A stretch of 33,786 nucleotides of DNA from Comamonadaceae bacterium. GTDB lineage: Bacteria; Pseudomonadota; Gammaproteobacteria; Burkholderiales; Burkholderiaceae_C. The number at the start of each line of letters is the position of its first letter. Position 1 is the first letter of the stretch. The translations under genes and the position numbers were made by a program. The stretch is from assembly GCA_015999985.1 (NCBI GenBank), contig JAECRA010000049.1:1-33786 (forward strand). Reading direction: 5' to 3'. Positions 15,856 to 24,944 of the stretch are shown here, one piece after another. The notes beneath the pieces are model-generated. The model saw only the letters and a program-made list of their open reading frames with translations. It searched no databases and was not told the DNA's origin.

Positions 15856-18140
15856 TCGCGCTCCTCTTTAGCAATGGGTACGGACTCTTCCCGAACGGGT
15901 GTGGGCTCATCAATGGCCAGCATTCGGTCACGCTCGGCTTTTTCCTGGCGCGCCTGCGCTTCGTAAAGCCGCCAATAAGCACCGCGCTGGGCGATGAGAT
16001 GTTCATGCGTGCCCTCTTCCACCTTGCGGCCTTTGTCCATGACGACCAGGCGGTCTGCCTTGCGCAGGGTAGACAGCCGATGCGCGATGGCAATGGTGGT
16101 GCGACCGCGCACCAGGTTGTCCAGGGCTTTCTGGATTTCGCGCTCGGTTTCCGTGTCAACAGACGCGGTGGCTTCGTCCAGAATCAGAATGCGGGGATCT
16201 ATAAGCAGAGCACGCGCGATGGAAATTCGCTGGCGCTCACCGCCAGAGAGCCCCTGTCCGCGTTCTCCGACCAGCGAATCGTAACCCTGTGGCAACCGGA
16301 GTATGAATTCGTGGGCATGTGCAGCACGCGCAGCAGCCATGATCTGGGCTCGCGTGGCGTCGGGTTTGCCGTAAGCAATGTTCTCAGCAATGGTGCCGAA
16401 GAACAGAAACGGCTCTTGCAGCACGAGGCCGATGTTGCGCCGGTAATCCGCCAGACGCAGCTGGCGAATGTCGACACCGTCAAGGGCAATGCTGCCTTCG
16501 GTGATGTCGTAGAAACGGCAGATCAGATTGACCAGCGTACTTTTTCCGGAGCCGCTGTGACCGACAAGACCAATCATCTGCCCCGGCTTGATATCCAGGT
16601 TCAGATCCTTGATGACCGCGCGGTTGCCGTAACGGAAATGTGTATTGCGCAGGGTGATATGCCCCTTCACTGAAGGCAGATCGACCGGCTGGGTGGTCTC
16701 AGGCACGCTGGATACGTGGTCCAGAATCTCAAAGATGCGCTTAGCGCCGGAAGCAGCTTTTTGGGTAACCGAGACGATCCGGCTCATCGAATCGAGTCGT
16801 ATGTAAAAGCGGCCGATGTAGGCCAGGAACGCCGTCAGCACCCCCACAGTGATGCTCTGCTGGCTCACCAGCCAGATGCCAAAGGCCCATACCACCAAAA
16901 GGCCAATCTCCGTGAGCAGGGTCACTGTAGGTGAAAACAGCGACCACAGCTTGTTCAACCTGTCATTGACGGCCAGGTTGTGGCGGTTTGCTTCTGCAAA
17001 ACGGTGGGCTTCGCGGTCTTCCTGGGCAAAGGCCTTCACCACCCGTATACCCGGAATAGTGTCGGCCAGCACGTTGGTCACTTCAGACCAGACGCGGTCA
17101 ATCTTCTCGAAGCCGGTGCGCAAACGATCTCGCACGACGTGAATCATCCAGGCAATAAAAGGTAAGGGAACCAGCGTTACCAGTGCCAGGGCGGGGTTGA
17201 TGGTGAACAAAATAACCGCCGTCATGACGATCATCAATACATCTGTTGCGAAATCCAGCAGGTGCAACGATAGGAAAACGTTGATGCGGTCCGTCTCTGA
17301 GCCAATGCGGGCCATGAGGTCACCTGTGCGGCGTCCACCGAAATATTCAAGGGATAAATTCAGCAGGTGCTCATAGGTTGAAGTACGAAGATCCGCGCCT
17401 ATGCGCTCGGACACCAATGAGAGGATATATGTCTTGGCCCAACCCAGCCCCCAAGCCACCACCGCCGCGCCCAACAGCCCCCCCAGCAACATACCGACCA
17501 GATCCGTGTCGATTTTCTGACCATTCTGGAAAGGGATCAGCACCTTGTCCATCAGTGGCATGGTCAGATACGGGGGAACCAATGTGGCGGCCGTAGAGGC
17601 CAAAGTCAGCAAAAATGCCCCAAAAAGCTGCCATTTATAGGGTTTTGCAAATCTCCACAGGCGAAACAGTGTCCATGTGGAAGGTGGCTTTCCTGTGTCT
17701 GAAAGCTCTTCCTCCTCCGCTATTTCGTCCAGCTCATCCTCTTCAACGGCTTCACCGCCTGCCAAGGCAACCAGGGCTGCGTCGAACTGAGCCAGCAGTC
17801 GAAGTGCTGGTGGATTGCGGCCGAGGGTGTAGCGCCAGACAGCCAATTGTCCGCCCTCATCTCGCAACTCCAGACTGCCGACACCAGCGTAATCGTGGTG
17901 GGTTAGCGTCAGGCCAGAACGCAAGTCCCAGGATTTCCACGCTGTTTCATCCGGAAACCGGGCGATAAGCCGTTGATTTGTAATAAGTACATACCCTAGG
18001 CTGAAACGTAGTCGTTCAGACAAGTCAACTTCCAGCGTAGCGCGAACGTTTTCTTCTGAACGCAGCGATAAGCCCGCAGGAGCTCTTACTGAAATCAGTG
18101 ATTCAGGAGGGGTAATAGCAGTGGAAGTTTGCAGCGACAT
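15852..18140 (-). CDS. Cyanophycin-associated ABC exporter, fused membrane and ATPase domains
   Basis: A 762-residue half-transporter of the exporter class. About 150 N-terminal residues form a soluble domain without obvious membrane segments. The six-helix membrane domain follows (starting near WRFAKPYKWQLFGAFLLTLAS), then the nucleotide-binding domain with Walker A GHSGSGKST (about 527-535), signature LSGGERQRISIARALL, Walker B ILILDEATAS and the switch His in IAHRLST. All catalytic motifs are intact. The ATG at 18140 (MSLQTS) is preferred over the GTG at 18179, though neither has a strong ribosome site. It is divergent from the cyanophycin synthetase genes across about 110 bases and coupled to DUF1854. 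Export or handling of a cyanophycin-related compound is inferred from context only. Confidence 0.9.
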   Translation of the reverse strand: MSLQTSTAITPPESLISVRAPAGLSLRSEENVRATLEVDLSERLRFSLGYVLITNQRLIARFPDETAWKSWDLRSGLTLTHHDYAGVGSLELRDEGGQLAVWRYTLGRNPPALRLLAQFDAALVALAGGEAVEEDELDEIAEEEELSDTGKPPSTWTLFRLWRFAKPYKWQLFGAFLLTLASTAATLVPPYLTMPLMDKVLIPFQNGQKIDTDLVGMLLGGLLGAAVVAWGLGWAKTYILSLVSERIGADLRTSTYEHLLNLSLEYFGGRRTGDLMARIGSETDRINVFLSLHLLDFATDVLMIVMTAVILFTINPALALVTLVPLPFIAWMIHVVRDRLRTGFEKIDRVWSEVTNVLADTIPGIRVVKAFAQEDREAHRFAEANRHNLAVNDRLNKLWSLFSPTVTLLTEIGLLVVWAFGIWLVSQQSITVGVLTAFLAYIGRFYIRLDSMSRIVSVTQKAASGAKRIFEILDHVSSVPETTQPVDLPSVKGHITLRNTHFRYGNRAVIKDLNLDIKPGQMIGLVGHSGSGKSTLVNLICRFYDITEGSIALDGVDIRQLRLADYRRNIGLVLQEPFLFFGTIAENIAYGKPDATRAQIMAAARAAHAHEFILRLPQGYDSLVGERGQGLSGGERQRISIARALLIDPRILILDEATASVDTETEREIQKALDNLVRGRTTIAIAHRLSTLRKADRLVVMDKGRKVEEGTHEHLIAQRGAYWRLYEAQARQEKAERDRMLAIDEPTPVREESVPIAKEERE

Positions 18141-18250
18141 GAATTGAACAACGCATTGCCCCCGTTTTGGGGTGACCACAAAAGTTGAAAACCAGGAAAG
18201 CGAGAGCGCTCCAGATGAGGCTAATCAAGCAAGAAGAGCAAGGCAGTTCG

Positions 18251-20521
18251 ATGGGTGGCGGATTGTATCCGTCAGCCGTTCTAGCCACGGCAGACGAAGC
18301 CGCCGTGGGCGCCCCAGCTTCCGTCACGGTGTTTCCAGACATGGTTATCCGTCGCATAGCTTACTTGCGCGGGCCGAACATCTGGACATACCGTCCCGTG
18401 ATTGAAGCCATTGTGGATATTGGCGCACTTGAGGACTACCCGTCAAATACGCTTACTGGTTTCTATGAACGCCTGACAGCCTGGCTGCCTGGACTGATAG
18501 AACACCGCTGCAGCGTCGGCCGCCGCGGCGGATTTCTGATGCGCCTGCGCGATGGGACCTGGCCAGGCCATATCCTGGAACACGTGGCTCTGGAGCTGCA
18601 GACCCAGGCTGGCATGAAAACGGGATTCGGCAAAGCCCGCATGACGCCGGAGCACGGTGTCTACAAGGTGGTCATTCGCACCCGTGATGAGGCCATAGGC
18701 AAGGCCGCCCTTGAATCCGCTCTGGATCTGGTCATGGCTGCCATCAACGATCGTCCTTACGACGTGTCTGCCACGGTAGCCCGGCTGACCGATATGGTGG
18801 ACCGGATGTGCCTGGGTCCCAGCACGGCTTCGATGGTGGAAGCGGCAGGAGAGCGTGGCATTCCATTTATCCGTCTGAACGACGGCAATCTGGTGCAGCT
18901 GGGCCATGGTGCAGCGCAACGGCGCATCTGGACGGCTGAAACCGACCGTACCAGCGCCATTGCAGAAGGAATCTCACGCGACAAAGACCTCACTAAAGAG
19001 TTGCTGGCCGCATGTGGCGTCCCCGTGCCAGAGGGCCGCACAGTAGACAGCGCGGCAGAAGCCTGGGATGCAGCGCAGAGTATTGGCCTGCCCGTGGTCG
19101 TCAAACCCACGGACGGTAACCACGCTCGTGGGGTCTCCCTGAACCTGAACACACAACAGGAAGTGGAAGAAGCTTTCGCCGCTGCGGAAAAAGAAGGCTC
19201 GGAAGTCATGGTCGAGCGCTTTATTCCCGGCCAGGAGCATCGTTTGCTCGTGGTGGGTGGCAAAGTCGTTGCGGCCACTCGTGGCGAAATCACACGCGTC
19301 AGCGGCGATGGCCGCTCCACGATGGCGCAATTGATTGAGTTGCAGGTCAACTCCGACCCACGCCGCGGTCCTGAAGAGCACCTTCCACTTGACACCGTGC
19401 GGGTGTATGAAAACCCAGTCACTCAGTTGGAGCTGGCTCGCCAAGGCCTGACCGCTGAAAGCATCTTGCCCATTGGCCGCAGCGCCGTGGTCGAGCGTAC
19501 GGGCAATATGGCCAATGACGTCACTGATCGGGTGCATCCTGATGTCGCCCATCAGGTGGCATTGGCGGCACGAGTGGTAGGCCTCGACATTGCAGGCATC
19601 GATCTGGTGGTTGAAGATATTGAGAAGCCCCTCGGCCCACAGGGCGGCGCCATTGTGGAAGTGAATGCCGGGCCCGGCTTGCTGATGCACCTGAAGCCTG
19701 CGGTTGGCCGTGCGCAGCCAGTGGGCGAAGCCATCGTGAAGCATTTGTTTCCAGTGTCAGATTCCGGCCGCATTCCAATCGTCGGTATCGTGGGTCAGCA
19801 GGGCGATGTTCTTACAGCACATCTAGTGGCCTGGCTGTTGCAACTCGATGGCCGAGTCACCGCCCTCGCCTGTCAGGACGGTCTCTATCTCGGCCAGCGC
19901 CAACTCTCCAAGGGCAGTGCCCTGGGTTGGGAAGCCGGCGAGCGCATGCTGATCAACCGCACGGTACAGGCTGTGGTGCTGGAAACCTCCGCGCGCCACA
20001 TTCTGGCTGAAGGCTTGCCTTATGACCGCTGCACGGTGGGAGTGGTAACGGCCATGCCTACTCCCCAGGGTCTGGAAGAGTTCTACATCCGCGATGCCGA
20101 GCAAATGCCGAACATCGTGCGCACACAGATCGATGTGGTGCTGCCCAGTGGTGCAGCCGTGTTGAACGCTGATGACGCTGGTGCGCTGGATCTTGCCGAC
20201 CTGTGCGATGGTGAAGTCATTCTCTACAGCGTTGATGAGCACAGCGCTGCCATCACTGAGCATCGGGCCGGCAAGGGCCGGGCTGTATTTGCACGAGGAT
20301 CCTCGGTCGTCCTGGCCACAGGCACCGAAGAAATGCCTCTGGTCGATCTTTCCGCGCCGGCATTTTCCGCACTGATGCACGCCCAGGCGGGCGATGCACG
20401 CCCCTGTGTACTGGCGGCAGTGGCCAGTGCGTGGGCGCTTGGTTTGTCTGCCGAACTCATTCGGGGTGGCTTGCAGCGCTATGGGGAGCCTTCAAGGGCA
20501 CCCCAAGTGGTCATGCAGTAA
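18251..20521 (+). CDS. Cyanophycin synthetase paralogue with degenerate Mur-ligase domain (CphA'-like)
   Basis: This 757-residue protein follows the cyanophycin synthetase plan but is shorter than its neighbour. The N-terminal domain (IRRIAYLRGPNIWTYRPVIEA) and the ATP-grasp domain are well kept (VVVKPTDGNHARGVSL, VERFIPGQEHRLLVVGGK, VEVNAGPGLLMHL). In the Mur-ligase-like half, the ATP loop that reads GTNGKTT in active CphA is GQQGDVL here (about 515-521), with no lysine. The C-terminal domain is also cut short. It may thus perform only one of the two additions (the ATP-grasp side adds Asp in CphA) or assist the full enzyme. The start is uncertain: ATG 18251 has AAGG upstream, while ATG 18341 aligns with the neighbour's N-terminus. 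A pair cphA'-cphA is known in Cupriavidus. Confidence 0.85.
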   Translation: MGGGLYPSAVLATADEAAVGAPASVTVFPDMVIRRIAYLRGPNIWTYRPVIEAIVDIGALEDYPSNTLTGFYERLTAWLPGLIEHRCSVGRRGGFLMRLRDGTWPGHILEHVALELQTQAGMKTGFGKARMTPEHGVYKVVIRTRDEAIGKAALESALDLVMAAINDRPYDVSATVARLTDMVDRMCLGPSTASMVEAAGERGIPFIRLNDGNLVQLGHGAAQRRIWTAETDRTSAIAEGISRDKDLTKELLAACGVPVPEGRTVDSAAEAWDAAQSIGLPVVVKPTDGNHARGVSLNLNTQQEVEEAFAAAEKEGSEVMVERFIPGQEHRLLVVGGKVVAATRGEITRVSGDGRSTMAQLIELQVNSDPRRGPEEHLPLDTVRVYENPVTQLELARQGLTAESILPIGRSAVVERTGNMANDVTDRVHPDVAHQVALAARVVGLDIAGIDLVVEDIEKPLGPQGGAIVEVNAGPGLLMHLKPAVGRAQPVGEAIVKHLFPVSDSGRIPIVGIVGQQGDVLTAHLVAWLLQLDGRVTALACQDGLYLGQRQLSKGSALGWEAGERMLINRTVQAVVLETSARHILAEGLPYDRCTVGVVTAMPTPQGLEEFYIRDAEQMPNIVRTQIDVVLPSGAAVLNADDAGALDLADLCDGEVILYSVDEHSAAITEHRAGKGRAVFARGSSVVLATGTEEMPLVDLSAPAFSALMHAQAGDARPCVLAAVASAWALGLSAELIRGGLQRYGEPSRAPQVVMQ

Positions 20522-20573
20522 TCCAGCCCCGAACCCGGCCTATTCAATTTTTCCAGCAGAAGAGAGTATTTCC

Positions 20574-23243
20574 ATGCAAGTCACTCGCATACGTGCACTG
20601 CGCGGCCCTAATCTTTGGAGCCGTCATACGGCTATCGAGGCCGTCGTCACCTGCGACGAGGGTGAGTGCGACCTCCGCACCACCCCCGACTTTGAAAAGC
20701 ACCTTCGCGAGCTTTTCCCATCAGTGGGGGGGCTGCATGCCAACAAGCCCAGCGTACCGATCTCTATGGCGCATGCCGTTGAGCTGACCGCCCTGGCGCT
20801 TCAGGCCAACGCTGGCTGCCCTGTGACCTTCAGCCGCACCACGGCCACTGAAGAACCGGGCGTCTTCCAGGTAGTGGTCCAGTACACGGAAGAAGCTGTG
20901 GGCAAGGCTGCCTTCGAGAAAGCCCAGGCACTGTGCCAGGCAGCTGCGGAAGGCGGCCAGTTTGATGTGAACAAGGCGCTGGCGGACCTGCGCGAACTCG
21001 ACGAAGACGAACGCTTGGGCCCCTCTACGGGTGCCATCGTCGACGCAGCAGTGGCGCGTGGCATTCCGTTTCGCCGCCTCACCTCTGGCAGCCTTGTCCA
21101 ATTGGGCTGGGGCAGCAAACAACGGCGCATCCAGGCAGCGGAAGTGGACCGCACCAGCGCCATTGCCGAGTCCATAGCCCAGGACAAAGATCTGACCAAG
21201 AAGCTTCTGCACGCAGCAGGGGTGCCAGTGCCCATGGGCCGTCCGGTCACTGATGAGGAAGACGGCTGGAACGCGGCACTGGAGCTGGGTCTTCCAGTGG
21301 TAGTGAAACCGCAGGACGGCAACCAGGGCAAGGGCGTGACGGTAGGTGTGTCTAACCGCGGCCATTTCAACATTGCCTTTGAGGCTGCGGTGAAATACGG
21401 CGGCGTCATGGTGGAGAGATTCTTGCCAGGCCACGATTTCCGTTTGCTGGTGGTGGGCAATAAACTGGTGGCAGCTTCCCGACGCGACCCGCCACTGGTC
21501 ATTGGCGATGGCGTGCAAACAGTGCGTGAGCTGGTGGACGAAGTGAACAAGGATCCTCGCCGTGGCGATGGCCATGCGTCCTCGCTCACCAAGATCCGCT
21601 TTGACACCATTGCAGAAGCCCGGTTGGCCGCGCAAAACCTCACACCCGAGTCAATACCTGTCAAGGGCCAGCGTGTGGTGCTTCGCGCCAATGCCAACCT
21701 TTCTACCGGCGGTACAGCCACCGACGTGACCGACAGCGTGCACCCTGAAGTGGCAGCGCGTGCCATTGAAGCTGCCCAGATGACGGGCCTTGATATCTGC
21801 GGCGTTGACGTGGTCTGCGAAACCGTCATCAAGCCGCTGGAAGAACAAAACGGCGGCATTGTAGAAGTCAATGCAGCCCCCGGTCTGCGCATGCACATCA
21901 GCCCTTCCTTTGGCAAGGGACGCGATGTGGGTGAAGCCGTGATGTCTCATATGTACCCCGATGGCGACAATGGACGCATTCCTGTCATTGCCGTGACAGG
22001 CACCAATGGCAAGACCACCACGGTACGTCTTACCGCCCACCTGCTGAAGGCACAAGGCCTGAGAGTGGGCATGACCAACACCGATGGCGTGTATGTCAAT
22101 GGCCGGCAGATCGATTCCGGTGACTGCTCAGGACCACGCAGCGCTAGAAACGTGCTGATGCACCCGGACGTGGATGCAGCCGTGCTCGAAACTGCACGCG
22201 GTGGTCTGCTGCGCGAAGGCTTGGCTTTCGACCAATGCTCGGTGGCCATCGTTACCAACATGGGCGCAGGCGATCACCTTGGTCTGAACTACATCACCAC
22301 GCTGGAAGACCTGACCGTGCTCAAGCGTGTGATCGTGAAGAACGTGTCCACTAGCGGCATGGCCGTACTGAACGCTGCCGACCCGGCCGTAGCAGCCATG
22401 GCCCCGCACTGCCCTGGTTCGGTCACCTTTTTCGCACAGGACGGCACCCATCCCGTCATTGACACCCACCGGGCTCAGGGCCGGCGTGTGGTGTTCATTG
22501 AGAACGGTGACATCGTGTGCGCAGAAGGCCGGTTTGAGAAGCGATTGCCTCTTGCCCGGGTTCCGCTGACCCGAAAGGGCCAGATCGGCTTCCAGGTGGA
22601 AAACACCATGGCTTCCGTGGCTGCGGCCTGGGCGGTCAATGTGCCTTGGGACGCCATTCAGCGCGGCCTGGCAAGCTTCATCAGCGACCTGCATGGCGTG
22701 CCCGGACGATTCAATATTTTTGATTATCGGGGTGCCACGCTGATCGCCGACTACGGACATAACCCCGACGCGATCGCAGCGCTGGTGGCAGGTGTGGAGA
22801 ATATGCCTGCACGCCGCAGATCAGCCGTGATCAGTGGTGCGGGAGACCGGCGTGATGAGGATATCCGCGGTCAAACCCGGTTGTTGGGCGCGGCATTCGA
22901 CGACATCATCCTCTATCAGGATGCCTGCCAGCGCGGCCGGGCCGATGGCGAGGTGCTTTCGCTTCTGCGTGAAGGCCTGGTGGGTGCTGAGCGTGCCAAG
23001 CGTGTGGAAGAGGTCCATGGCGAATTTCTGGCCATAGATACTGCGCTTCAAATGCTGGAGAAAGGTGATCTTTGCCTGATTCTCATCGATCAAGTCGAAG
23101 AGGCGCTTGCGCACATTCGCCAACGTGTTGACGCTGCCAATGCTGCAGCGCCCAAAGCGGGTGGCCGTCCGGCAACCGCACGCCGTCAGCGCCGAACTGC
23201 ATCGAATCAGGGACAGGAATTGCCTGCCGCAGCGCTGCGCTGA
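20574..23243 (+). CDS. cphA: Cyanophycin synthetase
   Basis: A full-length 889-residue CphA, which builds the storage polymer multi-L-arginyl-poly-L-aspartate by alternate ATP-dependent addition of Asp and Arg. The N-terminal domain starts VTRIRALRGPNLWSRHTAIEA. The ATP-grasp domain contains VVVKPQDGNQGKGVTV and VEVNAAPGLRMHI. The Mur-ligase domain has an intact P-loop GTNGKTT at 476-482, followed by LETARGGLLREGLAFD and DYGHNPDAI. The tail after about 860 is Ala/Arg-rich and probably disordered. The ATG at 20574 is chosen because GAGAG lies about eight bases before it and the protein then begins exactly as family members do; the frame open further upstream overlaps the paralogue. It starts 52 bases after the paralogue and is likely co-transcribed. 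Confidence 0.96.
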   Translation: MQVTRIRALRGPNLWSRHTAIEAVVTCDEGECDLRTTPDFEKHLRELFPSVGGLHANKPSVPISMAHAVELTALALQANAGCPVTFSRTTATEEPGVFQVVVQYTEEAVGKAAFEKAQALCQAAAEGGQFDVNKALADLRELDEDERLGPSTGAIVDAAVARGIPFRRLTSGSLVQLGWGSKQRRIQAAEVDRTSAIAESIAQDKDLTKKLLHAAGVPVPMGRPVTDEEDGWNAALELGLPVVVKPQDGNQGKGVTVGVSNRGHFNIAFEAAVKYGGVMVERFLPGHDFRLLVVGNKLVAASRRDPPLVIGDGVQTVRELVDEVNKDPRRGDGHASSLTKIRFDTIAEARLAAQNLTPESIPVKGQRVVLRANANLSTGGTATDVTDSVHPEVAARAIEAAQMTGLDICGVDVVCETVIKPLEEQNGGIVEVNAAPGLRMHISPSFGKGRDVGEAVMSHMYPDGDNGRIPVIAVTGTNGKTTTVRLTAHLLKAQGLRVGMTNTDGVYVNGRQIDSGDCSGPRSARNVLMHPDVDAAVLETARGGLLREGLAFDQCSVAIVTNMGAGDHLGLNYITTLEDLTVLKRVIVKNVSTSGMAVLNAADPAVAAMAPHCPGSVTFFAQDGTHPVIDTHRAQGRRVVFIENGDIVCAEGRFEKRLPLARVPLTRKGQIGFQVENTMASVAAAWAVNVPWDAIQRGLASFISDLHGVPGRFNIFDYRGATLIADYGHNPDAIAALVAGVENMPARRRSAVISGAGDRRDEDIRGQTRLLGAAFDDIILYQDACQRGRADGEVLSLLREGLVGAERAKRVEEVHGEFLAIDTALQMLEKGDLCLILIDQVEEALAHIRQRVDAANAAAPKAGGRPATARRQRRTASNQGQELPAAALR

Positions 23244-23247
23244 TCAG

Positions 23248-23276
23248 TGAGAGGGGCTTTGGGGCCCCCCTCGCTT
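23248..23276 (+). terminator. GC-rich hairpin after cphA
   Basis: GAGAGGGGC and GCCCCCCTC-type arms just after the cphA stop codon can form a strong stem. There is no T-run, so it is only a possible terminator. Confidence 0.4.
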
Positions 23277-23413
23277 GGAAACCCCAAGCCCAGTCAGTTC
23301 AGGAAACGAATTGCTAAATTCCGACTCTCGTATGGAGGCAAACGTCCGCGGCCTCCAGGCTTCATGTTGGGCCTCAATACACGCACGACCGTGATGCACC
23401 TATCAAACTGAGC

Positions 23414-24124
23414 CTACCTCGCAAACACAAGGGTATTGCCCTCTTGCGACGATTGAACGGTGTCCACACCCCACCAGCCGTTTTGGACCAGATACTGCTG
23501 ACGCTTCCAGTCAGCGGCATCTACCCACTGGGTAATACCGAGATTCAATGCCCGAGGCTGTGAAAGATCCAAGATCAGCAAGTGCCGTTTCAAGCCGCAA
23601 ATTTCGCCAACCCAACCGATCTGCAAACCCTCGCGCATGAGATTGTGGCGACTTACATGATTTCGAAGAGATGCCATGGCTACGCAAAGATGGCGTCCTC
23701 GAGATTGGGCGAGCTCAATGCGCTTTGCCAATAGCAAGCGCTGAAGATGTCGACCACGATAACGCGCACTTACCATGCAACTCGCCAATTCGGCTGTCCG
23801 TGCAAAATCAGATGGATCGGTGCAAATATAGCGAGCAAAGCCAACGGGGTCGGCTTTATCGGGGAATCCGATCATTCCATAAGCGATGAGTTCGTGCCCG
23901 TCGAAAACACCAAGTGTTTCTCCAGGCCCCGTCTCGCCAATGTGAGCGTGCAGGAAGCCAACTTCATCAGTTTCGCGTGAATAAAGCTCGGCATCGGCCA
24001 AACCGTCCAGGACATCAGATCTCAAGCGGCTAAGCGACGGTACGTCTGCCGTCGTCAAGCTCCTGACTTTAAGTCCCTCATTCTTGGTGTAGTCCTGCTG
24101 CAGAAAATTCGGCCCCGACTGCAT
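23414..24124 (-). CDS. GNAT-family N-acetyltransferase-like protein, T3SS locus
   Basis: A 236-residue protein with a GNAT fold. The first half is LKVRSLTTADVPSLSRLRSDVL (a typical first strand and helix) followed by strands LGVFDGHELIAYGMIGF. The acetyl-CoA loop region is SCMVSARYRGRHLQRLL (about 116-131), a variant of the R/Q-x-x-G-x-G/A motif, and the next helix and strand read AKRIELAQSRGRHLCVAMAS. Its ATG follows the ECF sigma factor stop by six bases, so the two are surely co-transcribed. Nothing identifies a substrate. The link with the sigma gene suggests a role tied to the secretion system, for example modifying a component or an effector, but it may also be a passenger gene. Confidence 0.75.
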   Translation of the reverse strand: MQSGPNFLQQDYTKNEGLKVRSLTTADVPSLSRLRSDVLDGLADAELYSRETDEVGFLHAHIGETGPGETLGVFDGHELIAYGMIGFPDKADPVGFARYICTDPSDFARTAELASCMVSARYRGRHLQRLLLAKRIELAQSRGRHLCVAMASLRNHVSRHNLMREGLQIGWVGEICGLKRHLLILDLSQPRALNLGITQWVDAADWKRQQYLVQNGWWGVDTVQSSQEGNTLVFAR

Positions 24125-24130
24125 GCACCC

Positions 24131-24694
24131 CTACTTCAGGAAATCCAGGTCAACACCCCGACCTTCCAATTGGGCCCGCAACGCGGTTCTTGCTCGTGAC
24201 AGACGGCTTCGAACAGTCCCGACAGGGACCGTGAGCAATACAGCAGCCTCTTCGTACGAGAGCTCGTCCACCGCGACCATCAGTAGAACTTCACGCATTC
24301 TCGGTGGTAGGTCTTCCAGAGCTTGCGCGAGTTCAGTCAGTTGCTGTGTTTGCTCCAATTGAGCCGCTGGATCGAGCTCGTCTGAAGGCGTAAACTCCAG
24401 TTCAGAATCGTCTGTGAACTCGTACCTTCTGCTGGGCGCACGCGAAAGATGGTTGCGAACCAGATTCATGGCGATACCGTAGAGCCACGTAGACAGCTCG
24501 GATTCGCCACGAAAACGCTCAAAGGAGCGGACTGCCTCTGAAAAGGCCTGCTGGGTCAGATCTTCAGCGTCATCATGATTGCCAATGTTCTTGATAATGA
24601 AACGATGCAACCGAGTCCAATGCTCCTTGACCAAGTCACGAAACAGAACTTCGGCGTCAACGCCATCTACATCATGGTTGCGCTCCAACGACAT
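24131..24694 (-). CDS. ECF-type RNA polymerase sigma factor, probable T3SS regulator
   Basis: A 187-residue ECF sigma factor. Region 2 is clear (WTRLHRFIIKNIGNHDDAEDLTQQAFSEAV, then FRGESELSTWLYGIAMNLVRNHLSR), and region 4 follows after an acidic linker (LPPRMREVLLMVAVDELSYEEAAVLL, with the recognition helix VGTVRSRLSRARTALR). The ATG at 24694 has AAGGAAG at a good distance; an upstream in-frame start is unlikely. The gene sits at the end of the T3SS locus and is divergent from a gene preceded by an ECF-like promoter box. It is the natural candidate for the factor that reads the two GGAACC-N13-GGTTACTTA elements. By position and type it corresponds to BtrS of Bordetella and, more loosely, HrpL of plant pathogens. 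No cognate anti-sigma gene is adjacent in the same operon. Confidence 0.9.
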   Translation of the reverse strand: MSLERNHDVDGVDAEVLFRDLVKEHWTRLHRFIIKNIGNHDDAEDLTQQAFSEAVRSFERFRGESELSTWLYGIAMNLVRNHLSRAPSRRYEFTDDSELEFTPSDELDPAAQLEQTQQLTELAQALEDLPPRMREVLLMVAVDELSYEEAAVLLTVPVGTVRSRLSRARTALRAQLEGRGVDLDFLK

Positions 24695-24868
24695 CCCTAT
24701 CGCTTCCTTTCGCCAACACGGTTGCGTACGGATGCAAAATAACAAGCTACCGAAGCAAGTGGCAACTTACTTTATGCTGCATCCTGATCGCCAGTGTGAC
24801 AGAAACTGAGTTGTAATCTGTCGGCGAGCTCGTTTTTTAAGAAAAAAAGATGCTTGAATACGAAAAAC

Positions 24869-24896
24869 GGAACCCTCAGGCTCAGCGGGTTACTTA
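24869..24896 (+). promoter_or_regulatory. ECF/HrpL-like promoter box, copy 1
   Basis: GGAACC (24869-24874), 13 bases, then GGTTACTTA (24888-24896). The same two blocks with the same spacing occur on the other strand at 33445-33472. The -35 equals the HrpL consensus GGAACC, and TTACTTA at N15 fits the last five positions (ACNNA) of the HrpL -10 CCACNNA. The box is 48 bases before the start of the 194-residue gene. Confidence 0.72.
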
Positions 24897-24944
24897 CGTA
24901 GTATCAACTGCACTTCATATCACTCATTTATAAAGAAACCTGCC

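Noticed and set aside
20394..20573. Longer N-terminus for the second cyanophycin synthetase
   Set aside because: It overlaps the upstream paralogue and adds residues absent from the family; ATG 20574 with GAGAG fits better.
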